Notes: generated by a model from the letters alone, not told the origin. Positions 1-8,967 are shown, counted from the first letter of the stretch. The stretch is 64,000 nt of DNA from Alicyclobacillus kakegawensis NBRC 103104 (GCF_001552655.1 NZ_BCRP01000014.1:1-64000), one strand, 5' to 3'. Numbers and translations: made by a program.

Positions 1-63
1 GATCCCGCAGCGGGCGCAGTAGCATACGAACTCCAGTGCTGCTTTGGCTTCTTCCTGCAACAA
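1..63 (-). CDS. 5' end of an unidentified gene (cut by window edge)
   Basis: An open frame runs off the left edge and encodes about 21 residues, LLQEEAKAALEFVCYCARCGI. It begins at TTG codons (60 or 63) about 10 bases after the Rieske oxygenase stop. A GAGGGGG ribosome binding site sits just upstream, so it is probably the next gene of that operon. The C-x-C-x-x-C cluster suggests a small metal-binding or zinc-ribbon segment. Too little is visible to name it. It could be an accessory redox protein of the oxygenase, but that is only a guess from position. Confidence 0.45.
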   Translation of the reverse strand, partial: MLQEEAKAALEFVCYCARCGI

Positions 64-73
64 CGGCGCCCCC

Positions 74-1324
74 TCACACCGTTTGCGACATGCGGCCCTT
101 GCAAATCTGGATGATCTCGTCGATGTTCGGAGCGTACCGTGTGTTCCAGTCCTTCGCGATGCCGGACAACAGGTCGCCCACGCCATACTTGTTCTCCTCC
201 TGCGGCAGGACAATCACATCGTTCTTCGCCTCGTCGCGGATGACGCACATCGGGTCCTCCCCGCGTTCCACCTTGGCCAACTCCTGCAGAAGCAATTGAC
301 GGTAGAGAATGATGCCTTTGTCCGACGTGCCAAGACGCTCCGTGGTCCGGTCAGCAATTTCACCCTGCGTCACCCAACTCATCATGTCTTGACCGTCAAT
401 GTAGTCCGTGACGAAGTTCCCACGTTCGTCCTTGAGCGGTGCCTCATAGAGGGAGATGGGATAGTCCTCGGGTACCTGCACCCCCTCGTTGGGCACGAAG
501 CAGGTATACCAGATATGGTAGGTGTGCGTGTCGTCCATCGGGACACGAATCTGAAAGGAGTGCGCGCCGTAGTCGCCGACCCGCAGCATGTTCGGAAAGA
601 CGACCGGGTGGCCCACCACCCAATCCTCGCAATCCTCGGTTTGTCCTTCCAGCACACGCCGCTTAATGATGCCGTATTCGAATACGTCGAAGCCGATTTT
701 CTGATGGTGGCGGCTGATAGGCCAGCTCTCCTGCGGCCGTCCGTTCTGTTCGAACACGTACTGGAAATAACGCCCGTGCAGCCACTCGAGGTGCGTCGGG
801 TCGAGCGAATTCTCCATGATTTGCAGCCAGTTGCAGGGAATCACGGCGTAGCCGATGGTGCGAACCACGTTTTTGCGTACGAACAGGTCGTAGCGAGGCA
901 AAAGCGGCGCCGGCTCAGGCCCGAGGTAAGCGAAAATCAGGCCGCCCAGTTCCTGCACCTTGTACCCCGGAATCTTCACCTTGTCCTTGAACGTGCTGGT
1001 ATCCGGCTCGTTCGGCTGTTCCAAGCAGCGGCCGTCTCCGTCGTACAACCAGCCGTGGTATGGGCAGCGAAGCCCGTTGTGCTCCGGAATCCCGCAGGCC
1101 ATGGAAACACCCCGGTGCGCGCAGCGATCGCCAATAAGCCCCAGTTTTCCTCTCCGATCCCGGTAGAGGACCAGGTCCTCACCCAACAGCCGCACCTTCT
1201 TCGTCCATTGGTCCTTGAGTTCCGAAGCTGCCGCGATGGGCAGCCAGTAGCGTCGGAACAGGTTTCCCATCGGAGTGCCCGGCCCCACCTGCGTCAAGAG
1301 TTCATTGCGTTCTTTGCTCAACAT
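74..1324 (-). CDS. Rieske non-heme iron oxygenase, phthalate 4,5-dioxygenase-like
   Basis: Cytoplasmic oxygenase component of 416 aa that would dihydroxylate an aromatic carboxylate. An N-terminal Rieske [2Fe-2S] domain shows CAHRG (Cys68, His70) and CPYHGW (Cys87, His90). The catalytic domain carries the mononuclear-iron segment NSLDPTHLEWLH (His178, His183). The opening MLSKERNELL...VGPGTPMGNLFRRYW matches the Pht3/OphA2 type closely. The start at 1324 is chosen for GGGAGGAA eight bases upstream; it overlaps the preceding gene by 23 bases. No ferredoxin-reductase partner (Pht2 type) is visible in the window. The exact substrate is inferred from the Pht4- and Pht5-like neighbours. Confidence 0.88.
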   Translation of the reverse strand: MLSKERNELLTQVGPGTPMGNLFRRYWLPIAAASELKDQWTKKVRLLGEDLVLYRDRRGKLGLIGDRCAHRGVSMACGIPEHNGLRCPYHGWLYDGDGRCLEQPNEPDTSTFKDKVKIPGYKVQELGGLIFAYLGPEPAPLLPRYDLFVRKNVVRTIGYAVIPCNWLQIMENSLDPTHLEWLHGRYFQYVFEQNGRPQESWPISRHHQKIGFDVFEYGIIKRRVLEGQTEDCEDWVVGHPVVFPNMLRVGDYGAHSFQIRVPMDDTHTYHIWYTCFVPNEGVQVPEDYPISLYEAPLKDERGNFVTDYIDGQDMMSWVTQGEIADRTTERLGTSDKGIILYRQLLLQELAKVERGEDPMCVIRDEAKNDVIVLPQEENKYGVGDLLSGIAKDWNTRYAPNIDEIIQICKGRMSQTV

Positions 1325-2543
1325 ACTTGCGTTCCTCCCATCTGCTATTTCCCGACGCGTCCTCACAACCCGCAATACCTACTTGGTGGTGCAGCGCCAC
1401 CTCCTCGCGCCTCTTGGCGGACTCGAGCACCGCAAGACAGACCTCCAGCGTGGCCAGTCCCCACGCCGCTGTGTGCACCGGGGTCTGTGTGGCCAACACC
1501 GCGCCGACCAACTCCTCCACGACCCGGTCGTGCGGCGTGACATCCTTCGGAAGCGCGATTTCCTCGATTCCGTTCTCGCCATAGACCAGCAGACCGTCCG
1601 GGCTCTGGCGAATGTCGCCGTGCTCGCAGGAGACCAGCGTGATCCCGAAAAACGGCTGGTGCGCTCCCGGCTTGGGCAACGTATCGCGTGAACGGTACCC
1701 GGCCTGACTGCGCTTCAGGTTGATCTCGTCCGTCCGATCGATGTCCCGCAACTGGCGGCGGCGCGCCCCGAAAGCTTCTGCCGACACCCGGTGCCCCCAC
1801 TCGCCAATCCCAAACGTCAACTCGCTCGTATGAAAATGGTCATAGCCGTTGTAAATTGCGGTTGCCGCCACGCCGTCCTCGAACTCGAGGAACGCCACGT
1901 GGGCGCCCTCCGTGGGGCGCGACGGATCCCAGCGGCCAACCTGCGCACGGACGCTCCGCAAACGGCCGCCGCCGAGATAGCGGAGGATATCAAACTGGTG
2001 CGCACCCTGGCGAAAGGTCACGCCACCGCCGTGTGCGGTGTCCAGTTCTTCGTCGAGCCGGGGACGGTACAGCCAGTCGTTATAGCACCAGGTATGCATC
2101 ATCCGCAGCGCGCCAAGGCGGCCGCTGGCGATGATGTCGCGCATCACCTGCACAGGCGGGTCGTAACTGTGGGAGTGGCCCACCAGCACCTGACGGTTCG
2201 CCGCTGCTGCGGCCGACACCATGGCCCTGGCGTCGTCCAGATGGGTGGCCAGGGGTTTCTCCACCAGCACATGCTTGCCGTGCTCCAGCGCAATCAACAC
2301 ATGGTCCTTGTGCAAGTGCGTCGGTGTGGAAATATAGACGGCGTCCAGGTCGCTCCTCGCACACAACTCGCTGATGTCGTTGTACACGGGCACCTGGAAG
2401 TCTCGCTGGAAGGCGGTTCTCTCTTCCTCCCGCACCGACGCTCCAGCCGCGAGTTCTACGGCCGGGTGCCGCAAGATGGCCGAAAGCATCTGTCGCGTGG
2501 CCGTCCCTAATCCGGCGATGCCGAGGCGAATCACATTCTTCAT
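1302..2543 (-). CDS. Gfo/Idh/MocA family dehydrogenase, Pht4 (dihydrodiol dehydrogenase)-like
   Basis: NAD(P)-dependent oxidoreductase of 413 aa. The N-terminal Rossmann segment is IRLGIAGLGTATRQ and the family EKP motif appears in LVEKPLATHLDDA near residue 95. Pht4/OphB, the cis-4,5-dihydrodiol-phthalate dehydrogenase, belongs to this family. With a phthalate-type oxygenase directly downstream, the likely step is rearomatisation of the dihydrodiol. ATG at 2543 follows AGGAGG by eight bases; an in-frame GTG at 2552 is less likely. It is transcribed divergently from the LysR gene. The family is broad, so the reaction is inferred from context. Confidence 0.8.
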   Translation of the reverse strand: MKNVIRLGIAGLGTATRQMLSAILRHPAVELAAGASVREEERTAFQRDFQVPVYNDISELCARSDLDAVYISTPTHLHKDHVLIALEHGKHVLVEKPLATHLDDARAMVSAAAAANRQVLVGHSHSYDPPVQVMRDIIASGRLGALRMMHTWCYNDWLYRPRLDEELDTAHGGGVTFRQGAHQFDILRYLGGGRLRSVRAQVGRWDPSRPTEGAHVAFLEFEDGVAATAIYNGYDHFHTSELTFGIGEWGHRVSAEAFGARRRQLRDIDRTDEINLKRSQAGYRSRDTLPKPGAHQPFFGITLVSCEHGDIRQSPDGLLVYGENGIEEIALPKDVTPHDRVVEELVGAVLATQTPVHTAAWGLATLEVCLAVLESAKRREEVALHHQVGIAGCEDASGNSRWEERKYVEQRTQ

Positions 2544-2671
2544 CCACCACACCTCCTCACACCCAAAATCCCCTGTTCCGATTACAAGAGGCCCGGTTTG
2601 CCCTCACGGCATCCGCATGTGCATGGAAGCCCTTTCTCGACTCTATCTTATGGCTACTCTGTGTATTGCAC

Positions 2672-2683
2672 AAATTTAAATTT
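2672..2683. promoter_or_regulatory. 12-bp palindrome in divergent LysR/dehydrogenase promoter region
   Basis: AAATTTAAATTT is a perfect palindrome in the AT-rich 245-bp gap between the dehydrogenase (minus) and the LysR gene (plus). Its position suits a LysR-type operator. No further consensus match is claimed. Confidence 0.3.
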
Positions 2684-2788
2684 CGTGATTTCATCATAAG
2701 TGATTCTTTATATTCATAGCCATTTGAAGGATGGTACGACACAGCGTCCCGGTTCACGACGAGTGACACTGCCTCGTGGAGGTGCAAA

Positions 2789-3730
2789 ATGGCCGAACAC
2801 CTCAGCCTGCACCAACTTGAACTGTTCTGCGCAGTCGTGGAATACGGCAGCTACGTGGAGACGGCCAGACATTTGATGATGACGCAGCCGGCGCTGAGCC
2901 TGCAGGTCAAATCCCTCCAGACGGCCCTCGGCACCCAGCTGTTCGAGCGTCGGGGCAACCGCTTGGTGCTGACGGAAACCGGCCAAATCACCTATGAATT
3001 CGCCCGCAACCTGCTGGCGCTCGAAAACCAATTAAGATCCACTGTCGACGATTTCATGCACGCCGACCATGGATCCTTGTCCATCGGCAGCTCCCGGCCA
3101 TTCGGGCGGTACTTCATACCGTCTGTCGTCTGCGAATACGTGCAAGCGTTCGAGAACGTGGATGTCTCCGTCGTGTACAAGGACACGGAGACGATTTACA
3201 ACCAGGTGCTCAACCGCATCCTCGATGTCGGCGTAGTGACAAGCGATGAAGCTGTACCGGTTCCGCCCGGACTGCAGTCCACCCGGCTGCGCCATGATCA
3301 TTGGTGCCTAGTTTCGAGCGCGGAGCGGCCCTGGACAGAACCGCGGCGCATCGACAAGGCGTTGTTTCAGCGCGCGCCGTTGGTCACGGCCGTATCCCAC
3401 TCCACGCACTGGAAACTGATCCAAAAGATATTGAACCGCCTCGGCATTCATGCGGGCGACTACACGATTCGCCTGCGCATGGAAGACCTCGAATCTATCA
3501 AGGTCGTCGTACAGCGTGGACTTGGCATCGCATTCCTGCCGTACACCGCCGTGCAGCAAGAGCTGGCGAACGGCCAGTTGGTGGAGTTCCCCTTCCCCGA
3601 TGGACACCCGCCGCTCAACTGCGTCATCGTCACCCTCGACAACAACCGCAGTCGGCCCATTGTACAGCGGTTTGTGGAGTTTTTGTTGGAGCGGTTTCCA
3701 AGGAGTTCGGATTTGGGGGAACCGAAATGA
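2789..3730 (+). CDS. LysR-family transcriptional regulator
   Basis: 313-aa regulator with an N-terminal winged helix-turn-helix (LHQLELFCAVVEYGSYVETARHLMMTQPALSLQVKSL, residues 6-43) and a periplasmic-binding-protein-like effector domain (about 95-300). The ATG follows GGAGGTG by about six bases. It is divergent from the dehydrogenase/oxygenase operon, the usual layout for a LysR activator responding to the substrate or an intermediate of the adjacent pathway. The effector is unknown; an aromatic acid is inferred from context. Confidence 0.88.
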   Translation: MAEHLSLHQLELFCAVVEYGSYVETARHLMMTQPALSLQVKSLQTALGTQLFERRGNRLVLTETGQITYEFARNLLALENQLRSTVDDFMHADHGSLSIGSSRPFGRYFIPSVVCEYVQAFENVDVSVVYKDTETIYNQVLNRILDVGVVTSDEAVPVPPGLQSTRLRHDHWCLVSSAERPWTEPRRIDKALFQRAPLVTAVSHSTHWKLIQKILNRLGIHAGDYTIRLRMEDLESIKVVVQRGLGIAFLPYTAVQQELANGQLVEFPFPDGHPPLNCVIVTLDNNRSRPIVQRFVEFLLERFPRSSDLGEPK

Positions 3731-3895
3731 AAAAGAAGGAGGGGCTGCTCTTCGTTCGTTTCGCGATATCCCATTGCGGCAGCCCGATTCCCCAGATCGT
3801 CAGGCGGCACTCTGGCCCTCTCGCCGATGCGCCGTTGCAGCGCCATACGGCCAGTTGCCAGGCTTCGCCGGCGCGCCACCTTTCCGGTGGGCGGT

Positions 3896-4024
3896 TCAAT
3901 ACCCCTGACGGACGAGCGCTGCGTGCCCTACGGTGCCGACCAGGAAACAGGCCGCCAGGAACGCAAACGCCAAGCTGTATCCCCCGAAACCAATCAAGGC
4001 CCCATAACTTGTGCCCAAGGGGGC
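3896..4024 (-). pseudogene. C-terminal remnant of an MFS transporter
   Basis: The minus strand encodes about 42 residues ending in a stop (GTSYGALIGFGGYSLAFAFLAACFLVGTVGHAALVRQ). They read like the last transmembrane helix and tail of an MFS permease. The rest of the gene would lie to the right, where transposase-like sequence is found instead. The likely history is truncation by insertion or deletion. Positions 3731-3895, next to it, hold nothing I can identify. Confidence 0.5.
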
Positions 4025-4100
4025 ATGGGTGTTTACACTACCACTTGAGACTTTAACCGACCTACCGGTCCCGGACGCTCGGTTATGCCGAAAAAGCAAG

Positions 4101-4490
4101 GGGCAAGAAGCGTACCTGAGATACTTGGTCCACAACGTCGTAGACCTGATGTCCGGCGTCATTTTATTCACCCGGGCCAGTCTGGCATCGGGGACCGCTG
4201 AACGCAAAGTCAGCTTGCGGCGACTGGCTGCGTTTCGTTTTCAGCATCCGTAGATTCGAATTCGGACAATATGTGCCGACAAGGCGTATGGTACGCCGGA
4301 GTATCTAGAAGCATTATGTGTCCAAGGGATTGTCCCGCTGGTCGCCTCACGCTACTGCACGCAGGAGCAGGCGCTGCTCACCGCGATCGTTCAGAACATG
4401 AAGAGGCTATGCAAGTTCTACCACAGAGGGTGGAGTTGGCCCAAGGAGATGCTTGCATGCCTCAGAACCGTACACCATGGTGGCAAAAAT
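4101..4490 (+). pseudogene. Decayed DDE transposase, IS1182-like
   Basis: One plus-strand frame, interrupted by a stop at 4251-4253, reads YLVHNVVDLMSGVILFTRASLASG before the stop. After it comes CADKAYGTPEYLEALCVQGIVPLV and later AIVQNMKRLCKFY. The ADKAYG block and the terminal NMKRL block are typical of DDE transposases of the IS1182/IS4 kind. No start codon, full-length frame or terminal repeats remain. The stretch from 4490 to 4630 shows nothing further. Confidence 0.55.
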
Positions 4491-4630
4491 AGGTCTTGGC
4501 TCAACAACTTCCGCTATCGGCTTGACGGATACTTCCAGAGACTCAAGTGTCCCATGCGGTTCAACGCAGTCTCTTCACCGACCTTTTAGGGGTATTTCGA
4601 ATCTATCCCTAATGTATATCAATGTATATC

Positions 4631-5350
4631 TCATCGGCTGCGCTTGGCGACCTGGGCAGTCCAATAACTCCAAGCCCGTTCCTGGGAAAGGTTCCCATTC
4701 CAAGTCTTCTCGTTACACGTTCTTCCTTCCTCATAACTGAGATATTTCGGAGTGCCAAGGAGAAGACTATTATACTGATTCTGGGCGTCAATCTTCATGA
4801 AAACCGAGTTCATCACGCATTTGCGCAGTGATTCTCCGACGACGATTACGCCGTGTCCTCTCAGAAACAGCGCTGTCTTATCAGCCAATGCCCGGGCGAC
4901 CCGTTCACCTTCTTGTTCATTCTTGATGAGCATACCGTCGGAAACGTCATAGTCATCATACACGGGCACGCCCTTGTAGAACGGCGCTCCGTAGTGTGAG
5001 ACCGGCTTAAACGGTATGTCGAGCACCGTGAATGGAATCAATTCCTGGGCGTGGTTATGGCAGATCGCCTGCACGTCCGGTCGCTGTTTATAGATTGAGG
5101 AGTGGATTACGCGCTCCGCAAAGGATCGCTTGTCGGTCGGCGTCAAACAGTTTGCGTCCATATCGTAAGTATAAATGTCCTCTTCCTCTACCTGGCTGGC
5201 CGAAAGTGAACGGGAGAGTAGAAATTCATTTGGATTTTCGGGATTGCGCACACTGATATGACCGAAGGCTTCAAACAGGACCTTCTCTTCGCTCAAAATC
5301 TTATTTGCAAGTACCAGTTCACGAATTGCTTCAGACTTAGACTGTGCCAT
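4631..5350 (-). CDS. Class II aldolase/adducin family protein
   Basis: 239-aa metal-dependent aldolase or decarboxylase. The fold signatures are FGHISVR near residue 29, the zinc-type CHNHAQ near 96-101 and the later FLRGHGV segment (LRGHGVIVVGES). The family covers fuculose-phosphate aldolases and aromatic-pathway decarboxylases such as 3,4-dihydroxyphthalate decarboxylase. It is placed 12 bases downstream of the Pht5-like gene with an AGGAGG site, so it is translated from the same message. A role as a second decarboxylase, or in lower-pathway aldol cleavage, is inferred from context only. Confidence 0.82.
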   Translation of the reverse strand: MAQSKSEAIRELVLANKILSEEKVLFEAFGHISVRNPENPNEFLLSRSLSASQVEEEDIYTYDMDANCLTPTDKRSFAERVIHSSIYKQRPDVQAICHNHAQELIPFTVLDIPFKPVSHYGAPFYKGVPVYDDYDVSDGMLIKNEQEGERVARALADKTALFLRGHGVIVVGESLRKCVMNSVFMKIDAQNQYNSLLLGTPKYLSYEEGRTCNEKTWNGNLSQERAWSYWTAQVAKRSR

Positions 5351-5362
5351 TCTTGCAGCCTC

Positions 5363-6358
5363 CTAAATGATGAACTCTTCGTCCAGGGTAGATTCGGCAA
5401 ACAGATCCTTAATTTTCAATTTATTCTTGATCAAGCCCTGCTCGTAAGAGTAAGTCAGCGCCGTCTCCAGTGTCCTGAGGTTCTTCTCGACACCATACGC
5501 CCAGAAATCCTCGCCTAGGATTTGTTTCGTCCGGGCGACCTCCTCATTTAACCAAGGCAACGTTACTTTCAGTGCTGCCGTCTGATTGAACCCTTCGTAT
5601 ACCACCTGCTTCGCCTCTTCAAAGGCCCTAAACAAGTTCATCGGGACCCATGGATGCCGGTTGACCAGTTCTTTTTTCAGAGCGATCACGTGCATGATCG
5701 GGAAGATGCCGGTCTTTTTATAGTATCGTTTTTCTTCCTCCACGTAATTCGGGAAAAGCCTGCCGACATTCGGCGAGCCATTTAACACACAAGACGGTAC
5801 CCTGGGGGCAATGAGTGCGTCGATTTCACCGGACTCCAGCATGCCGTTCAACGTTTTACCTTCAGGAATCGGCTGTATGTCAATGTCGGAGGGCAGATCC
5901 AACTCAACTTTCTCCTTACGGCCAGGCGTTTCTTCTCCTCCTGTAAACCAGTGTATGGACGCGGGCTTGACGCCATATTCGTGTTCCAGAATGCCTCGGA
6001 CCCACAAACACGCCGTCAATTGATACTCAGGTGTGCCAACTCGTTTGCCGACAAGGTCAATGGGCTCGCGAATGCCTGCATGCCTGTTGATGAATATGTT
6101 CGAATGGCGAAACGACTTGGACATGAACACCGGGATCGCGGTGAGTTCGGGGTAACCGCGATCGATAGCAATCAAATAAGATGACAGCGACAACTCGGCG
6201 ACGTCAAACTCTTGATGACGCATCATACGCCAGAATGTTTCTTCAACTGGCATGTTTAAGTAGTTAAGTTCAATCCCTTTGACCTGAACAGTCCCGTCAA
6301 CCAAGGCGGCGATTCGGTCATAATTCCAACATGCGAACGATAAAGTGAGCTTCGACAT
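5363..6358 (-). CDS. 4,5-dihydroxyphthalate decarboxylase-like protein (Pht5 family)
   Basis: 331-aa cytoplasmic protein of the Pht5 family, which has a periplasmic-binding-protein-like fold but lacks a signal peptide. Family hallmarks seen are DVAELSLSSYL (about 52-62), LVGKRVGTPEYQLTACLWVRGILEHEYG (about 103-130), FPIMHVI and the HPWVPMNLFRAFEEAK segment. Pht5 converts 4,5-dihydroxyphthalate to protocatechuate. With Pht3- and Pht4-like genes 3 kb away this supports a phthalate-type pathway. A TATAAT-like -10 lies about 30 bases before the start, and AGGA four to five bases before ATG. Substrate identity remains inferred. Confidence 0.82.
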   Translation of the reverse strand: MSKLTLSFACWNYDRIAALVDGTVQVKGIELNYLNMPVEETFWRMMRHQEFDVAELSLSSYLIAIDRGYPELTAIPVFMSKSFRHSNIFINRHAGIREPIDLVGKRVGTPEYQLTACLWVRGILEHEYGVKPASIHWFTGGEETPGRKEKVELDLPSDIDIQPIPEGKTLNGMLESGEIDALIAPRVPSCVLNGSPNVGRLFPNYVEEEKRYYKKTGIFPIMHVIALKKELVNRHPWVPMNLFRAFEEAKQVVYEGFNQTAALKVTLPWLNEEVARTKQILGEDFWAYGVEKNLRTLETALTYSYEQGLIKNKLKIKDLFAESTLDEEFII

Positions 6359-6449
6359 GGCATCCTACAACATTATAGTATATTTATGGAATACAGTTCG
6401 CCGATCTTTGTGTGTTGCAGGTAGAAATACCCGTTTCACCGCTGATGTG

Positions 6450-6461
6450 CGGAACGTTCCG
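6450..6461. promoter_or_regulatory. 12-bp palindrome between transporter and decarboxylase
   Basis: CGGAACGTTCCG is a perfect palindrome in the 168-bp gap between the MFS gene and the decarboxylase gene. It may be an operator; no regulator is assigned. Confidence 0.25.
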
Positions 6462-6526
6462 TAAATCAATGTCCTGTGGCTGGATTCAGTCCTGCCACTC
6501 CGCGTCCACCCGCGCACGCCTTCGCT

Positions 6527-7813
6527 TCAATAGCCAGAACGATTGGGTAGAATGCTGACCAATGCCGCGATGAAAAATGTGCCAATCAAGAAGGCAAAAG
6601 CAAGGTAATAGTGCCCGCTTGCCACCGTCACCAACGCACCCATGATAGTCGGAGCAAAGGCGCCAATGGTATTGCCGACACCTGTCATCACACCCGTGTT
6701 GCCTCCTATCGATCCCGTATAGGACATGCTGTGAATCACGCCGTGGATCATAGGCGTCGTAATCCCGTTGATGAAAGCAATGGATGCACAAAGGAAGAGA
6801 GCAGAACCAATGGCTGGTCCCGTTATCGCTGCCAGAAACAGAGAAACTGCACCAAGAATAAAACCCCAGATAAGCCAGATCGCCTTCTTGTGCGTCCTGT
6901 CAGTATGCGATCCGACCCAGATCGTGAGTAACAGAGCCACGCCGAATCCCAGCAGTAAATACGTACTCATCGCGCTCGGTGACACGTGCTTTACATTCTC
7001 CAGGTAGGTCGGGAACCATGTCATGAGGCCAAAGACGCCAAACACGTTGACGATTTCAGCGACGACAATCAGCCAGAATGCGCCTGTAGATACTGTGGCC
7101 TTTTTTTCTCCGCCCGCAGATTCTGCAATACTAACCTGTTGACTAGTAATTAGTTCCAATTCAGCCTTTGAAACACGCTTATCTTCACCAGGGTTGTTTT
7201 TCACTAGGATCAAGACCATTGGCAGACAGATAATCAGCGCAGCTCCCGTGAGAAACCAGAATACGCCTCGCCAATGAAATTCACCCATCAGGCCGATCAC
7301 CAAGAACCCGGCAAGAGCTGGTCCAATGTTTGTCCCGTTAATCCAAATCGCTTTGGCGCGGCCCCTTTCTCGTAGCGGAAACCATTGGGCTGTAAGCGCA
7401 TTCGAAACAGGCCAGAGAAAACCCTCCGCCAAACCTAACAGGCCGCGGGAAACCATCAGAACCGTAAAGTTTGATGAAACCGCTGCCAAGAAAGTGCTAA
7501 GAGCCCAGCCAATCAATCCGACAATCGCACAATTCCTTGGACCCCAACGGTCGACAAGCGGTCCCCAAAAGAAAAACCCAATGCCATACGTAAGGAGCAT
7601 GATGGTCACTAAACTGCCAATAAGTGCATTGTGACCAAGCAGGCCCATGTCTGCCAGAAAGGTCTTGTTGGTAGCGATAACCGCGACCCCGATTTTGTCG
7701 AACATGCCAATAATCCATATTACTAATAATGTGGGAGCAATGTACTTCCACCTGATAGACGTCGTTCGCTCCGTCCGCAGCACACGGTTCGAATCTACTA
7801 CCGTCGTATTCAC
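6527..7813 (-). CDS. MFS transporter, anion:cation symporter (phthalate permease-like)
   Basis: 428-aa permease with about 12 predicted membrane helices. The loop 2-3 motif GPLVDRWGPRN and the segment GLAEGFLWPVSNALTAQWFPLRERGRA are typical of the anion:cation symporter group that includes Pht1. It probably imports the aromatic acid degraded by the neighbouring enzymes. The start is GTG with GGAG about nine bases upstream. It is divergent from a LysR gene and may be that regulator's target. Confidence 0.85.
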   Translation of the reverse strand: MNTTVVDSNRVLRTERTTSIRWKYIAPTLLVIWIIGMFDKIGVAVIATNKTFLADMGLLGHNALIGSLVTIMLLTYGIGFFFWGPLVDRWGPRNCAIVGLIGWALSTFLAAVSSNFTVLMVSRGLLGLAEGFLWPVSNALTAQWFPLRERGRAKAIWINGTNIGPALAGFLVIGLMGEFHWRGVFWFLTGAALIICLPMVLILVKNNPGEDKRVSKAELELITSQQVSIAESAGGEKKATVSTGAFWLIVVAEIVNVFGVFGLMTWFPTYLENVKHVSPSAMSTYLLLGFGVALLLTIWVGSHTDRTHKKAIWLIWGFILGAVSLFLAAITGPAIGSALFLCASIAFINGITTPMIHGVIHSMSYTGSIGGNTGVMTGVGNTIGAFAPTIMGALVTVASGHYYLAFAFLIGTFFIAALVSILPNRSGY

Positions 7814-7902
7814 CCTTTACACTCTCCTTTTCCATCCTAGAATGATTGGCTCTACGCATGTGATTGAATCCACGAAAAAAACATATTTTCTATGTATTCC
7901 TT

Positions 7903-7932
7903 ATTGTATGTATGATTGAGCTATAATACAAT
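7903..7932. promoter_or_regulatory. Inverted repeat, candidate LysR operator
   Basis: ATTGTAT (7903-7909) and ATACAAT (7926-7932) form a perfect 7-bp inverted repeat with a 16-bp spacer in the gap between the divergent MFS and LysR genes. TATAAT (7922-7927) overlaps the right arm. Placement and spacing fit a LysR-type binding site. Confidence 0.4.
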
Positions 7933-7987
7933 TGAATTATCCGCATGTCTTGATTCCATTCTGTTATTAAACAAGGAGGCGCAAAAG

Positions 7988-8887
7988 ATGGACATGGAGC
8001 AACTCAAGAGCTTTTGCGCAGTGGTGGAGTTTCGTAGTTTCCGCAAAGCTGCCGAGCTTCTTCAAATCACGCAACCAGGGATCAGCCGTCGGATCAAGGG
8101 TCTAGAGGATGAATTGGGAATCCCTTTATTGCAACGCGGTCCCCAGATGGTTTCGTTGACGCCACAAGGCAAGCGGTTCCTGCCCTACGCCGAACGAACG
8201 CTTAAGATCTTGACCCGGGGGGTGACAGAAGCGCTCCAGGAGGATTACCGCGACAATCTCTCCATCGGCGGTTCCCCGACCATCTCACACAACCTCCTGC
8301 CAGAATTCATCCGCCGATTCAGGGCTCATCATGACAGTACAATCACCTTATACACGGTGCCATCCAGTCAGGTCTACGAAATGTTGCTTGACCAGACAAT
8401 CGATCTCGGATTCGCAAGTGCCTTTCTTCCGCATGCTCAGCTGTCATACGAACGGATTTTCTCCGAGTCCATCGTCTGTGTGGGGTGTCCCACTCTGGTT
8501 GACGCACACGTCGATCACGGCAATTTTGTTTCGCACCCAATCCCGACCATCATGAACAACCTCAACACGGACCCTTGGCGAGCCATCAACGAGTATATAA
8601 CGGATAACCCACGCTATGAGGTTGCCATCCAGGTGGACTCAACACATATCGCAAGGGAAATCGCTAAGGTAGGCATCGGAATTGCCTTTCTGCCCCATTC
8701 AGAGGCCGTCAACGATTTGAAAACGGGAGAATTAGTCGAGGTCCCACTATCGGACTTTGAATTACCACACCGGCCCGTCTATATGGTCACATACGAGGAT
8801 CGACAATTATCGGCGAGTGCTGCGAAATTCAAGGAGGTCGTTCTAGCCGCAATCGCAGATCAACACTCAGGCAACCTTTACAGGTAA
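7988..8887 (+). CDS. LysR-family transcriptional regulator
   Basis: 299-aa LysR protein with the HTH in MEQLKSFCAVVEFRSFRKAAELLQITQPGISRRIKGLE (residues 3-40) and a C-terminal effector domain with the segment EIAKVGIGIAFLPHS. ATG at 7988 follows AAGGAGG by eight bases; an upstream in-frame ATG at 7916 lacks such a site. It is divergent from the phthalate-permease-like gene, so it probably governs uptake and perhaps the decarboxylase genes. It is distinct from the LysR protein at 2789. Confidence 0.88.
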   Translation: MDMEQLKSFCAVVEFRSFRKAAELLQITQPGISRRIKGLEDELGIPLLQRGPQMVSLTPQGKRFLPYAERTLKILTRGVTEALQEDYRDNLSIGGSPTISHNLLPEFIRRFRAHHDSTITLYTVPSSQVYEMLLDQTIDLGFASAFLPHAQLSYERIFSESIVCVGCPTLVDAHVDHGNFVSHPIPTIMNNLNTDPWRAINEYITDNPRYEVAIQVDSTHIAREIAKVGIGIAFLPHSEAVNDLKTGELVEVPLSDFELPHRPVYMVTYEDRQLSASAAKFKEVVLAAIADQHSGNLYR

Positions 8888-8967
8888 GGCGCCAACGTCA
8901 AACCACCACTGGGCATGTCCCATCAGCATCCGAAAGCTCTCAACCGCATGACGCAAACTGGCTTCGC

